Shown here in pieces: positions 26,847 to 34,735 of a DNA stretch of 64,000 bases (position 1 is the stretch's first letter; the number at the start of each line of letters is the position of its first letter). This DNA comes from Demequina rhizosphaerae (lineage in GTDB: Bacteria; Actinomycetota; Actinomycetes; Actinomycetales; Demequinaceae): NCBI RefSeq assembly GCF_000971255.1, contig NZ_BBMC01000002.1, forward strand, positions 1 to 64,000, read 5' to 3'. Both the position numbers and the translations under genes were made by a program. The notes under the pieces are model-generated. The model had not been told where the DNA came from. It saw only the letters and a list, made by a program, of their open reading frames with translations, and did no database searches.

Positions 26847-27296
26847 TCAGGCGTTGCGGTAGCCGGTGGACCAGCGCACCGCGAGCAGCACGAGCGGCAC
26901 CAACACGAGGCTTGCGAACGACACCTCGAAGGCCACGAAGCCCTGGCTGATGTCCATCGGCAGCGGGTCGAGCGAGCGCAGGTAGCCCGCGTGCACCGCG
27001 ATGCCGGTGACGAGCACCGCGCCCGACAGCACGATGACGCCCACGAGGAACCACGGGGGCAGCTGGCGCGTCTCCGGGTGCGCGCGCAGGAAGCGCGACC
27101 ACCGCGTGAGCATGTAGAACACCGAGACGTTGACCAGCACGAGGCCGGTGAACAGCAGCGCGTAGACGGCCGTCGACGGCCGACCCAGCCCCGCGAAGGC
27201 GTACAGCGACGCGTGCTCGAGCTGCCAGAAGACGAGGGTGAGGCCCAGCACGCCGAGCGCGAGGGCGCCGCCCATGCGCCAGAGGAAACCGCTCAC
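26847..27296 (-). CDS. Hypothetical four-helix membrane protein
   Basis: 149 residues with four membrane helices (about 8-27, 40-63, 80-101, 118-140). GTG 27296 overlaps the DUF4233 stop (GTGA), so it belongs to the folC-DUF4233 unit. Not recognised. A 10-mer copy (26822) stands between its stop and that of apt. Confidence 0.7.
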   Translation of the reverse strand: MSGFLWRMGGALALGVLGLTLVFWQLEHASLYAFAGLGRPSTAVYALLFTGLVLVNVSVFYMLTRWSRFLRAHPETRQLPPWFLVGVIVLSGAVLVTGIAVHAGYLRSLDPLPMDISQGFVAFEVSFASLVLVPLVLLAVRWSTGYRNA

Positions 27297-27727
27297 GCCG
27301 GCTCTCCCCCGGCGGCGTCCTCGCCCACGGCCCCGTCCGCGGTCTCCGCGGCCTCCTCCGCCGCGGCGCGCTCGGCGCGCTCGCGGTCGATGCGCGACCC
27401 GAGCCGGAGCCCGATGATCCAGGTGACGAGGAACGTGCCGCCGATGATGGCGATGGTGGGCTCGATGAACCCGCCGAGCAGCATCGGCACCTGCAGCGCC
27501 CAGCCCAGCCAGCGCCCCCAGCGCTTGCGCTGCTGGCCCACGGCGTAGCCGAGCAGGACGACGAGGCCGAGCCCGCCGCCCCAGAGCAGCCCGCCCGGGA
27601 TGTCGATCTCGCCGGCCCGGTCGAGGCCCCACAGCACGAGCACCGCGAAGAACGCGGCGAGCGACTGCAGCGCCAGGACGGCCTGGCAGAACGTCAGCGT
27701 CGCGGGACGCTGAGGACGTGCGCTCAT
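27293..27727 (-). CDS. DUF4233 membrane protein
   Basis: 144 residues: four hydrophobic segments and a C-terminal Glu/Ala-rich cytoplasmic tail. The family is regularly found directly behind folC in actinobacteria, as here (ATGA overlap). LTFCQAVLALQSLAAFFAVLVLWG and IGGTFLVTWIIGLRLG are typical. Function unknown. Confidence 0.82.
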   Translation of the reverse strand: MSARPQRPATLTFCQAVLALQSLAAFFAVLVLWGLDRAGEIDIPGGLLWGGGLGLVVLLGYAVGQQRKRWGRWLGWALQVPMLLGGFIEPTIAIIGGTFLVTWIIGLRLGSRIDRERAERAAAEEAAETADGAVGEDAAGGEPA

Positions 27728-29121
27728 CGGGCCTGCCCCTGGCCCTTGCGACGGTCCGCGCCGGTGAGGATGCGGGTCTCCGCGACGAGCGTGATCGACC
27801 CGACGACGAGCACGCCGGCGCCGAGGTCGTCGTCGCGCTCGGCGCGCTGGACGGCCGCGTCGATCGCGTCCGGGACGGTGCCGGTCGCGGTGACGCGGTC
27901 CTCGCCGAAGACGGCGATCGCGATCCTCTCGAGGTCCTCGACCGGGATGGCGCGCGGCGACGGCGACGCGGTCACGACGACGTGCGCGAGCGCGGGCTCG
28001 AGCGCCGCGAGGATGCCCTCGGCGTCCTTGTCCGCGAGCACGCCGACGACGCCGACGAGGGTCTCGAACGCAAACGACTCGTCGAGCGCGTCGACCATGG
28101 CGTCGATGCCGTGCGGGTTGTGCGCGGCGTCGACGAGGATGAGCGGCGAGGTGCGGACGGCCTCGAGGCGGCCGGGCGAGCTCACCTGCGCGAAGCCGGC
28201 CTCGACGGCCTCGCCCGACAGCGACACCGGCTCGCCTCCCGCGGCGAGCAGCAGCTCGACCGCGGCGAGCGCGAGCAGCGCGTTGTGGGCCTGGTGGGCG
28301 CCGTAGAGCGGCACGAAGATGTCGGCGTACGTGGCCGCGGGGGTGCGCAGCGTGACGAGCTGGCCGCCCACGCCGGGCTGGCGCTCCATCACCTCGAGGG
28401 CCTCGCCCTCCCAGTAGGCGCGCGCGCCGCGCTCGGCGATCGCGGACTCGAGGACCGGCACCACGCTGGCGGACTGCTCGGCGATCACGACCGCCGCGCC
28501 GTCCTTGATGATCCCGGACTTCTCCGCGGCGATGTCGACGAGCGACTCGCCCAGCCACTGCTGGTGGTCGAGCCCGACGGGCGTGACGACGGACACCTCG
28601 CCGTCGACGACGTTGGTGGCGTCCCACACGCCGCCCATGCCGACCTCGACGACGGCGACGTCGACGGGCGCATCGGCGAAGGCCGCGAGGGCCAGCACGG
28701 TGAGGACCTCGAAGAAGCTCATCCGCGGGCCGCCGGCCTCGACGGAGCGCGCGTCGACCATGTGGATGATCGGCGCGACGTCGAGCCACAGGCGCACGAA
28801 GTCCTCGCGCTCGATGGGCTCGCCGTCGATCTGGATGCGCTCGCGCACGCTCGTGAGGTGCGGCGACGTGAACAGCCCGGTGCGCAGGCCGTGCTCGCGG
28901 ACGAGCGACTCCGCCATCCGTGCGGTCGACGTCTTGCCGTTGGTGCCGGTGAGGTGGATCACCTTGTAGGCCTGCTGCGGGCTCCCGAGGAGGTCGCACG
29001 CGTCGCGGACGCGGTCGATGGTGGGCTCGAAGTCGTGCTCGGGGTTGCGGGAGACGATGTGCGCGTAGATCTCGCGCTCGGCCTCCTCGAGGCTGAGGCC
29101 GCCGAGGTCAAGGTCGGTCAT
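27724..29121 (-). CDS. folC: Folylpolyglutamate/dihydrofolate synthase, copy 2
   Basis: 465 residues. ATP-binding LTGTNGKTSTARM (about 58-70), Mur-ligase-like EVGMGGVWDATNV, GLDHQQWLG, EKSGIIK, and C-terminal VDAAHNPHG. It adds glutamate to (dihydro)folates. It stands in the conserved folC-DUF4233 position, so it is the likely orthologue of the usual actinobacterial folC. CACACT (29128-29133) lies 6 nt before the ATG. Confidence 0.93.
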   Translation of the reverse strand: MTDLDLGGLSLEEAEREIYAHIVSRNPEHDFEPTIDRVRDACDLLGSPQQAYKVIHLTGTNGKTSTARMAESLVREHGLRTGLFTSPHLTSVRERIQIDGEPIEREDFVRLWLDVAPIIHMVDARSVEAGGPRMSFFEVLTVLALAAFADAPVDVAVVEVGMGGVWDATNVVDGEVSVVTPVGLDHQQWLGESLVDIAAEKSGIIKDGAAVVIAEQSASVVPVLESAIAERGARAYWEGEALEVMERQPGVGGQLVTLRTPAATYADIFVPLYGAHQAHNALLALAAVELLLAAGGEPVSLSGEAVEAGFAQVSSPGRLEAVRTSPLILVDAAHNPHGIDAMVDALDESFAFETLVGVVGVLADKDAEGILAALEPALAHVVVTASPSPRAIPVEDLERIAIAVFGEDRVTATGTVPDAIDAAVQRAERDDDLGAGVLVVGSITLVAETRILTGADRRKGQGQAR

Positions 29122-29150
29122 GGTCCAAGTGTGTCACGGCACGCACGAGC

Positions 29151-29182
29151 CGCCGCCGCATCGTCCTCGCGATGCGGCGGCG
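29151..29182 (-). terminator. Terminator hairpin between the two folC copies
   Basis: CGCCGCCGCATCG (29151-29163) pairs perfectly with 29170-29182 (13 bp, 6-nt loop), 8 nt after the stop of the upstream folC. The left arm and loop contain a 10-mer copy (29157-29166). Confidence 0.7.
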
Positions 29183-29190
29183 TCCGGACG

Positions 29191-30693
29191 CTACGCGGGG
29201 ATGGTGCCGGGCTCGTCCGAGTCCTCGACCGGGGCGGTGCCGGCGGGCGTCGCCTCGACGGGCACGTCGGCGGCGTCGGCCGCGTCGACGACGGTGCGCG
29301 CGTCGACGGTGACCGGCATGTGCGTCGCCTGGAGGTGGCGGCGCGCCTCGGCGACGAGGGTGATCGAGCCCGCGATGAGCACGCCGCCCTCCCCCTCGGC
29401 CTCCGCGGCGAGCGTGGTCGCCATCTGCACGGCGTCCGGCACCGACGGCGCCACGCGCACGCGGTCCTCGCCGAAGATGGCGCGGGCGCGCTCGGCGAGC
29501 GCCTCCGCGTCGGCGGCGCGGTGCGAGCGGGTCTGGGTGATGATCACCTCGTCGATGAGGCCGGCGAGACCGGTGAGGATGCCCTCGGAGTCCTTGTCGG
29601 CGAGCACCGCGACCACGCCGACGAGGCGGTCGAAGTCGAAGGTCTCGCGCAGCGTGTCGGCGAGCGCGGCGATGCCGTGCGGGTTGTGGGCGGCGTCGAC
29701 GATGACGGTCGGCTCGGCGGACACGACCTCCATGCGGCCGGGCGAGGTGGCGCCCGCGAAGCCGCGGGCGACCGCGGGCAGGCTGAGCGAGCGCGGCACG
29801 CCGTCGCCGAGGAACGCCTCGCACGCGGCGAGCGCGATGAGCGCGTTCTGCGCCTGGAACTCGCCGTGCAGCGGCACGAACACGTCGACGTAGTTGCGCG
29901 CCGCGGTGTGCATCGTGACGACCTGGCCGCCGGGGACGATGCGTCGGTCGGACACCGACATGTGCGCGCCCTCCCAGAAGATCGAGGCCTGGCGCTGCGC
30001 CGCCGCGGCGACGATGACCTGCGCGGCCTCGTCCTTCTGGAGCGCGCTCACGACGGTCGCGCCGGGCTTGATGATGCCGGACTTCTCGTGCGCGACGCCG
30101 GGCAGCCCGCCCTTGAAGTACTTGTCGTGGTCGCGCGCCATCGGAGTGAGGACCGCGACGCGGCCGTCGGCGACGTTGGTGGCGTCGCGCAGGCCGCCGA
30201 TGCCGACCTCGAGGACCAGCGCGTCGACGCCCGCGTCCGCGTAGGCGGCGAAGCCGAGGACGGTGAGCACCTCGAAGAAGCTCATGCGCGGGCCGCCGCG
30301 CTGGATCGACGCCTGGTCGACCGCGTGGATCGCGGGCGCGACGTGCTGCCAGAGTCGCACCAGCGCGTCCTGCGGCAGCGGCGCGCCGTCGATCATGATG
30401 CGCTCGCGCAGCGTGGTGAGGTGCGGCGACGTGAACAGGCCGGTGCGGAGGCCGTGCGCGCGCAGCAGCGACTCGAGCATGCGGCTCGTGGAGGTCTTCC
30501 CGTTGGTGCCCGTCACATGGATGATGTCGAGCGAGCGATGCGGATCGCCGAGCAGCGACAGCGCCTGCGTGACGCGCAGCAGCTTGGCCTCGTGGTCGGC
30601 CTCGGGGGTGCGGGCGAAGATGTGCGCGTCGATCTCGCGCTCGGCCTCGGAGAGGCTCAGTTCGGGGAAGACATCCGTTGTCACGAGGGTCAA
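29191..30693 (-). CDS. Folylpolyglutamate synthase-like protein, copy 1
   Basis: 500 residues. The same family as the following gene and about half identical by eye: VTGTNGKTSTSRM, EVGIGGLRDATNV, EKSGIIKPG, VDAAHNPHG. It differs in ARDHDKYFKGGLPGVAHEKSG, with an insertion relative to copy 2, and has a C-terminal tail of about 45 residues rich in Ala, Val, Asp and Thr. The two copies may divide dihydrofolate synthase and folylpolyglutamate synthase roles. Start uncertain: TTG 30693 or GTG 30684; no clear ribosome site for either. Confidence 0.85.
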   Translation of the reverse strand: MTLVTTDVFPELSLSEAEREIDAHIFARTPEADHEAKLLRVTQALSLLGDPHRSLDIIHVTGTNGKTSTSRMLESLLRAHGLRTGLFTSPHLTTLRERIMIDGAPLPQDALVRLWQHVAPAIHAVDQASIQRGGPRMSFFEVLTVLGFAAYADAGVDALVLEVGIGGLRDATNVADGRVAVLTPMARDHDKYFKGGLPGVAHEKSGIIKPGATVVSALQKDEAAQVIVAAAAQRQASIFWEGAHMSVSDRRIVPGGQVVTMHTAARNYVDVFVPLHGEFQAQNALIALAACEAFLGDGVPRSLSLPAVARGFAGATSPGRMEVVSAEPTVIVDAAHNPHGIAALADTLRETFDFDRLVGVVAVLADKDSEGILTGLAGLIDEVIITQTRSHRAADAEALAERARAIFGEDRVRVAPSVPDAVQMATTLAAEAEGEGGVLIAGSITLVAEARRHLQATHMPVTVDARTVVDAADAADVPVEATPAGTAPVEDSDEPGTIPA

Positions 30694-31120
30694 TTGTGCG
30701 GCACGTTCCGGGGTGCTCCTGACACGTTCACCAAGCCTTCACCCGGCACCCGGTGACAGCCTTTTCTACCAGGCATATCGCCACTATTTCGGACGCGTTT
30801 CGGGACGATGCGCGACACGCCCGGACGCGACACGCCGCGCGGCGCGTCGGAGGGGTCGATGGAAGGGTGCAGCGCCGCCCGCCGGGAGGCCGTCGAGGGT
30901 CCCCCGGGAGGCGCCGTTCTCGCCCCGGCCCTCCGCCTGGGAGCGGGCACGGCGCGCCGCATCGTCCCCCGCCGCCGGCCCGACGAACCGGACCAAACGC
31001 ACATCCTCGCCTCTAGCAGGCAACACGCAGATTCGGGACGGTGTGAGATTTCCCCGTGACACGCATCGTCGGGTGAAGTATTTTGACCCGACGGTTGTCG
31101 CACATGCTGAGGGGGATTGC
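30694..31120. other. 427-nt intergenic region
   Basis: Divergent spacer between folC copy 1 and the DUF2510 gene. It holds two exact 10-mer copies (30803, 30958), a one-mismatch copy (31062) inside the promoter at 31056-31084, and lower-GC stretches at about 30745-30800 and 31000-31120. No convincing gene was found; the open frames here lack ribosome sites and family resemblance. Confidence 0.6.
31056..31084 (+). promoter_or_regulatory. Promoter of the DUF2510 gene
   Basis: GTGACA (31056-31061), 17-nt spacer, TATTTT (31079-31084). The spacer begins directly with CGCATCGTCG, a 9/10 match to the dispersed motif. The start codon follows 37 nt later. Confidence 0.6.
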
Positions 31121-31786
31121 GTGACCGAGTCGATGGAGCCTGCCCACGACCTGCCGGTCGCGGGCTGGTACGTGGACCCGCTCGATGCGGGGGTGCTGCG
31201 CTACTGGGACGGCGCCGCCTGGACCGCGCACGCGCGGCCGGTGGAGGACGAGCCCGAGCCCGAGCGCGCCCAGAAGCACCGCCTCGGCCTCGCCGCGGTC
31301 CTCGGCATCATCGCATCCACCGCCCTCCTCGGCATCGCCCTCGTCACCATCGCCGCGCTCGCCCAGAAGGAGGCGATGGAGGCGGACGAGGCGGCGGACC
31401 CGGTCGTCGTCGAGACCACCAGCGCCCAGCCCGCCGCCGAGCCCGCCGCACCGAGCGGGAAGACGCTCGCCAAGCGGGCGCGGTCGGACCTCGAGGAGCT
31501 GGGCGTCACCATCGTCACGGCCTTCGCGGAGCACCCCGACGCGCGCGTGGACGTCGCGGAGATCGACGGGGAGTACGTGGTCCTCGCCGAGGGCGCCGAG
31601 TACGCGCGGATCGAGGTCGCGGACGGCGTGCAGCTGGGCGACTACGTCGCCGGCGATGCCGACACCTTCTGCGTGTGGGTGACCACCCCGGCGAACGGCA
31701 GGATCCTGCACTGGTCGCCGCTCGACGTCGCGGACGAGGACGGGCGCGTCGACCGCTCGGGCGGCTGCGCGGACGTCGTCGGCTGA
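31121..31786 (+). CDS. DUF2510 domain membrane protein
   Basis: 221 residues. An N-terminal DUF2510 module (GWYVDPLDAGVLRYWDGAAWT) is followed by one membrane helix (about 55-77), a Thr/Pro/Ala linker and a secreted domain of about 110 residues with one Cys pair candidate (TFCVW and GGCADV). GTG 31121 follows GGGGG. The role of DUF2510 is unclear; it often precedes membrane or secreted domains in actinobacteria. Confidence 0.8.
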   Translation: MTESMEPAHDLPVAGWYVDPLDAGVLRYWDGAAWTAHARPVEDEPEPERAQKHRLGLAAVLGIIASTALLGIALVTIAALAQKEAMEADEAADPVVVETTSAQPAAEPAAPSGKTLAKRARSDLEELGVTIVTAFAEHPDARVDVAEIDGEYVVLAEGAEYARIEVADGVQLGDYVAGDADTFCVWVTTPANGRILHWSPLDVADEDGRVDRSGGCADVVG

Positions 31787-31795
31787 CGCCGGCGC

Positions 31796-32707
31796 CTACT
31801 CCCCCGACGCGTCGAACAGCGGCGTCGACAGGTAGCGGTCGCCCCGGTCGCACGCGATGAACACCACGGTCGAGCCGGGCTCCTCGGCCGCGATCTCCAG
31901 CGCGATCGCCGCCGCCCCGCCCGAGCTCATGCCGACGAGCAGGCCCTCGCGCCGCGCGAGCGCCCGCGTGGTCTCGACGGCGCGCTCCTGCGTGACGGTG
32001 CGGACCTCGGCGATGTGGGTGGGGTCGAAGACGCGTGGCAGGTACTCCGGCGGCCAGGCTCGGATGCCCGGGATCGCGGCGCCGGGCGCCGGCTGGATGC
32101 CGACCACCCGCACGTGCGGCGCGATCCCGTGGAGGCCGCGCGACAGGCCGGTGACCGTGCCGGTGGTGCCCATCGACGACACGACGTGGGTGACCGTGCC
32201 CCGGGTCTGCTCCCAGATCTCGGGGCCGGTGGCGAGCTCGTGGGCGCGCGGGTTGGCGGGGTTGGCGAACTGGTCGAGGCGGACGGCGCCCGTGTCGCGG
32301 GAGATCTGCTCGGCGACGTCGCGGGCGAGCTCCATGCCGCCCTCCTTGTCGGTCTCGACGACCTCGGCGCCGTAGGCCGTCATCGACAGCGACCGCTCGC
32401 GCGACGAGCCGGCGGGCATGACGAGGATCATCCGGTAGCCCTTGACGGCGGCTGCCGCGGCGAGCGCGATGCCGGTGTTGCCGCTGGTCGCCTCGACCAG
32501 GGTCGCACCAGGGGCGATGAGCCCGTCCTGCTCGGCGGCGGCGATCATCGAGAACGCCGGGCGGTCCTTGACCGAGCCGGCGGGGTTGTCGCCCTCGAGC
32601 TTGGCGAGGACCATCCCGCCGCCCTCGGCCGGGAGGCGTTGGAGGCGCACCACGGGCGTGCGCCCCACGAGGTCGGCGATGGTCGGCGGCGCGTACGGGG
32701 TCACCAT
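31796..32707 (-). CDS. cysM: Cysteine synthase B-type enzyme
   Basis: 303 residues, PLP-dependent. The PLP lysine is in GDNPAGSVKDRPA (about residue 46), the phosphate loop is SSMGTTGTVTG (about 175-185), and substrate loop ATSGNTG (about 69-75). GIQPAPGAAIPGIRAW resembles CysM rather than CysK. It makes cysteine from O-acetylserine or O-phosphoserine with sulfide, thiosulfate or a sulfur carrier. Converges on the DUF2510 gene with a 9-nt gap. Confidence 0.88.
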   Translation of the reverse strand: MVTPYAPPTIADLVGRTPVVRLQRLPAEGGGMVLAKLEGDNPAGSVKDRPAFSMIAAAEQDGLIAPGATLVEATSGNTGIALAAAAAVKGYRMILVMPAGSSRERSLSMTAYGAEVVETDKEGGMELARDVAEQISRDTGAVRLDQFANPANPRAHELATGPEIWEQTRGTVTHVVSSMGTTGTVTGLSRGLHGIAPHVRVVGIQPAPGAAIPGIRAWPPEYLPRVFDPTHIAEVRTVTQERAVETTRALARREGLLVGMSSGGAAAIALEIAAEEPGSTVVFIACDRGDRYLSTPLFDASGE

Positions 32708-32775
32708 GCGCCCATCATGCCCGTGACCTCGCGCTTTCGTCCTCTACCCGCGCTACGGTGGCCGAGGAGGTGTCC

Positions 32776-33666
32776 ATGCCCGCCCTTGTCGTCTGTGCCG
32801 CTCCCGTCGCGGGGATGCCCGGCTGCCGCGCCGAGCTCGTCGATCCCGAGACCCCCATCGCGACCGCCACCGACGCGGGCCTCACCCGCGGCGACGGCGT
32901 GTTCGAGACCGTCGGCGTCCACCAGGGACGGATGCACGACCTGGAGCCGCACCTCGAGCGGCTGGCGCAGTCCGCGTCGATGCTCGACCTGCCCGCGCCC
33001 GACCTCGGGGCGATGCGCGACGCGATCGCGCTCGCCGTGCGCACGCTGCTCGAGGGGCTGCCGACAGTCCCGCCGACCGCGCTCGCCAAGGTGGTCTACA
33101 CGCGTGGCCCCGAGCACGGCCCGCACGCGGGACGCCCGACGGGCTTCGTGTACGCGGACGTGTTCCCCGACGTCACGCGGGAGCGCACCGAGGGCGTCGC
33201 GGTCATCACGCTCTCGCGCGGCTACCCGCACGCGATCGGCGCGAAGGCGCCGTGGCTGCTCGCGGGGGCCAAGACGCTGTCCTACGCGGTCAACATGGCC
33301 GCCGAGCGGCACGCGAAGTCGCACGGCCTCCAGGACGTCATCCTCACCACCACCGACGGCTACGTGCTGGAGGCGCCGCGCGCGAGCGTGCTCGTGCGGG
33401 TCGGCGACGAGGTGGTGACGCCGGCGGCCGAGGGAGGGCTGCTCCACGGCACGGCGCAGCGCGCGGCCTTCGCGTCCTTCACGGCGCGCGGGCTCGCGTG
33501 CACGTACCGCGACGTCACGGTCGACGAGCTCGAGGCGGCGGAGCACGTGTGGCTCACCGACTCGGTGCAGCTACTGCGGCCGGTCAACGAGATCGACGGC
33601 CGCGCGCTCGTCGTGGACCGCGCGCTCACGGACGGCGTCAACGCGGACCTGCTCGCCCACGGCTGA
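32776..33666 (+). CDS. pabC: Aminodeoxychorismate lyase / class IV aminotransferase
   Basis: 296 residues, PLP fold type IV. The catalytic Lys is expected in AGAKTLSYAVNM (about residue 170), preceded by GLTRGDGVFETVGV and followed by VWLTDSVQLLRPV. It would produce 4-aminobenzoate for folate, which fits the nearby folC copies. A D-amino-acid or branched-chain aminotransferase cannot be excluded. ATG 32776 was chosen over GTG 32758 because GAGGAGG lies 6 nt before it. Confidence 0.82.
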   Translation: MPALVVCAAPVAGMPGCRAELVDPETPIATATDAGLTRGDGVFETVGVHQGRMHDLEPHLERLAQSASMLDLPAPDLGAMRDAIALAVRTLLEGLPTVPPTALAKVVYTRGPEHGPHAGRPTGFVYADVFPDVTRERTEGVAVITLSRGYPHAIGAKAPWLLAGAKTLSYAVNMAAERHAKSHGLQDVILTTTDGYVLEAPRASVLVRVGDEVVTPAAEGGLLHGTAQRAAFASFTARGLACTYRDVTVDELEAAEHVWLTDSVQLLRPVNEIDGRALVVDRALTDGVNADLLAHG

Positions 33667-33789
33667 CCCACCCCGATGACCCCTCCACGCGGGTGAGGCA
33701 CTGCTCCACACGAAGTCCCCGATGTGAACGGGCACACGGTCGGGATCGGGCGCGCGCGGGGCGCCTCGCGTGGAGAGATCCCCGGGTCG

Positions 33790-34614
33790 CTACTCCCCCG
33801 TCGCGACCGGGCGGCCCTGGTGGGCCCAGGCCGACCACGAGCCCGGGTACAGGGTCGCCTGGATGCCGGCGATCTCGAGCGCGGCGATCTGGTGGGCGGC
33901 GGTGACGCCGGAGCCGCAGTAGACGGCCACCTCGGCGCCCGGCGAGACGCCGAGCCCCGCGAAGCGCGCCTCGAGCTCCGAGGCGGACAGGAACGTGCCC
34001 GAGGCGTGGGCGTTCTCGGTCGTCGGCGCGTTGACGGCGCCCGGGATGTGGCCCGCGACGGGGTCCATCGGCTCGACCTCGCCACGGAACCGCTCGCCCG
34101 CCCGGGCGTCCAGCAGGACGCCGTGCGCGGGCCAGGCCGCCGCATCGTCCGCCTCGACGACGGGCATGAGTCCCCAGCCGAGCGTCACGGTGCCGGGCGC
34201 GGGCGCGACCGCGCCGGTCTCGACCGGCAGCCCGGCGAGCACCCACGCGGCGTAGCCGCCGTCGAGGATACGCACGTCGACGCCGGCGTGCCGCAGCAAC
34301 CACCACGCGCGGGCGGCGCCGAAGGACGGTCCGCCGTCGTAGACCACCACGGCGTCGCCGTCGTGCAGGCCCCATCGCCGCGCGGCCGCCTGGAACGCCT
34401 CGGGGGTCGGCAGCGGGTGGCGGCCCGCGCGCGGGTCGCCGATGTCCGCCAGCTCCGTGTCGAGGTCGACGTAGACAGCGCCGGGGAGGTGCCCCTCGGC
34501 GTGCTCGGCCTCGCCGTTGGGCTGCGCGAGCGCCCAGCGCACGTCGAGCAGGCGCGGCGGGGCGGACGATGCGAGGGCCGAGGCGAGCTCGGCGGGCGAG
34601 ATGAGCACGGTCAT
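33790..34614 (-). CDS. sseA: Thiosulfate/3-mercaptopyruvate sulfurtransferase
   Basis: 274 residues with two rhodanese domains. The C-terminal loop YCGSGVTA (about residue 235) carries the active Cys. The N-terminal domain has VYDGGPSFGA in the equivalent place and is inactive, as usual. CGSGVTA suits 3-mercaptopyruvate or thiosulfate. ATG 34614 follows GAGGAGGA; an in-frame start ten codons earlier is less likely. It ends 123 nt from pabC in convergent orientation. Confidence 0.87.
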   Translation of the reverse strand: MTVLISPAELASALASSAPPRLLDVRWALAQPNGEAEHAEGHLPGAVYVDLDTELADIGDPRAGRHPLPTPEAFQAAARRWGLHDGDAVVVYDGGPSFGAARAWWLLRHAGVDVRILDGGYAAWVLAGLPVETGAVAPAPGTVTLGWGLMPVVEADDAAAWPAHGVLLDARAGERFRGEVEPMDPVAGHIPGAVNAPTTENAHASGTFLSASELEARFAGLGVSPGAEVAVYCGSGVTAAHQIAALEIAGIQATLYPGSWSAWAHQGRPVATGE

Positions 34615-34663
34615 GGGTTCCTCCTCGGCCCCTGACAGTAGCAACGGACCTGGTCCCGGGTCG

Positions 34664-34699
34664 CCGGCGTGTCGGCCGCGGATGCGGCCGACACGCCGG
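34664..34699 (-). terminator. ileS terminator
   Basis: CCGGCGTGTCGGCCGC (34664-34679) pairs perfectly with 34684-34699 over 16 bp with a GGAT loop, 37 nt behind the ileS stop. The same 16-mer occurs twice in the tandem repeat near 53.3 kb. Confidence 0.8.
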
Positions 34700-34735
34700 G
34701 AGGTCGGGACCCGATCCGTGCGGAGTGTCGAGCGG

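Noticed and set aside
30808..31059. Small plus-strand frames in the folC-DUF2510 gap
   Set aside because: No ribosome site, no resemblance, and the region is occupied by repeat motifs and a promoter.
33683..33775. Long-range inverted repeat CTCCACGCG/CGCGTGGAG as terminator between pabC and sseA
   Set aside because: The loop would be about 75 nt; too weak to call.
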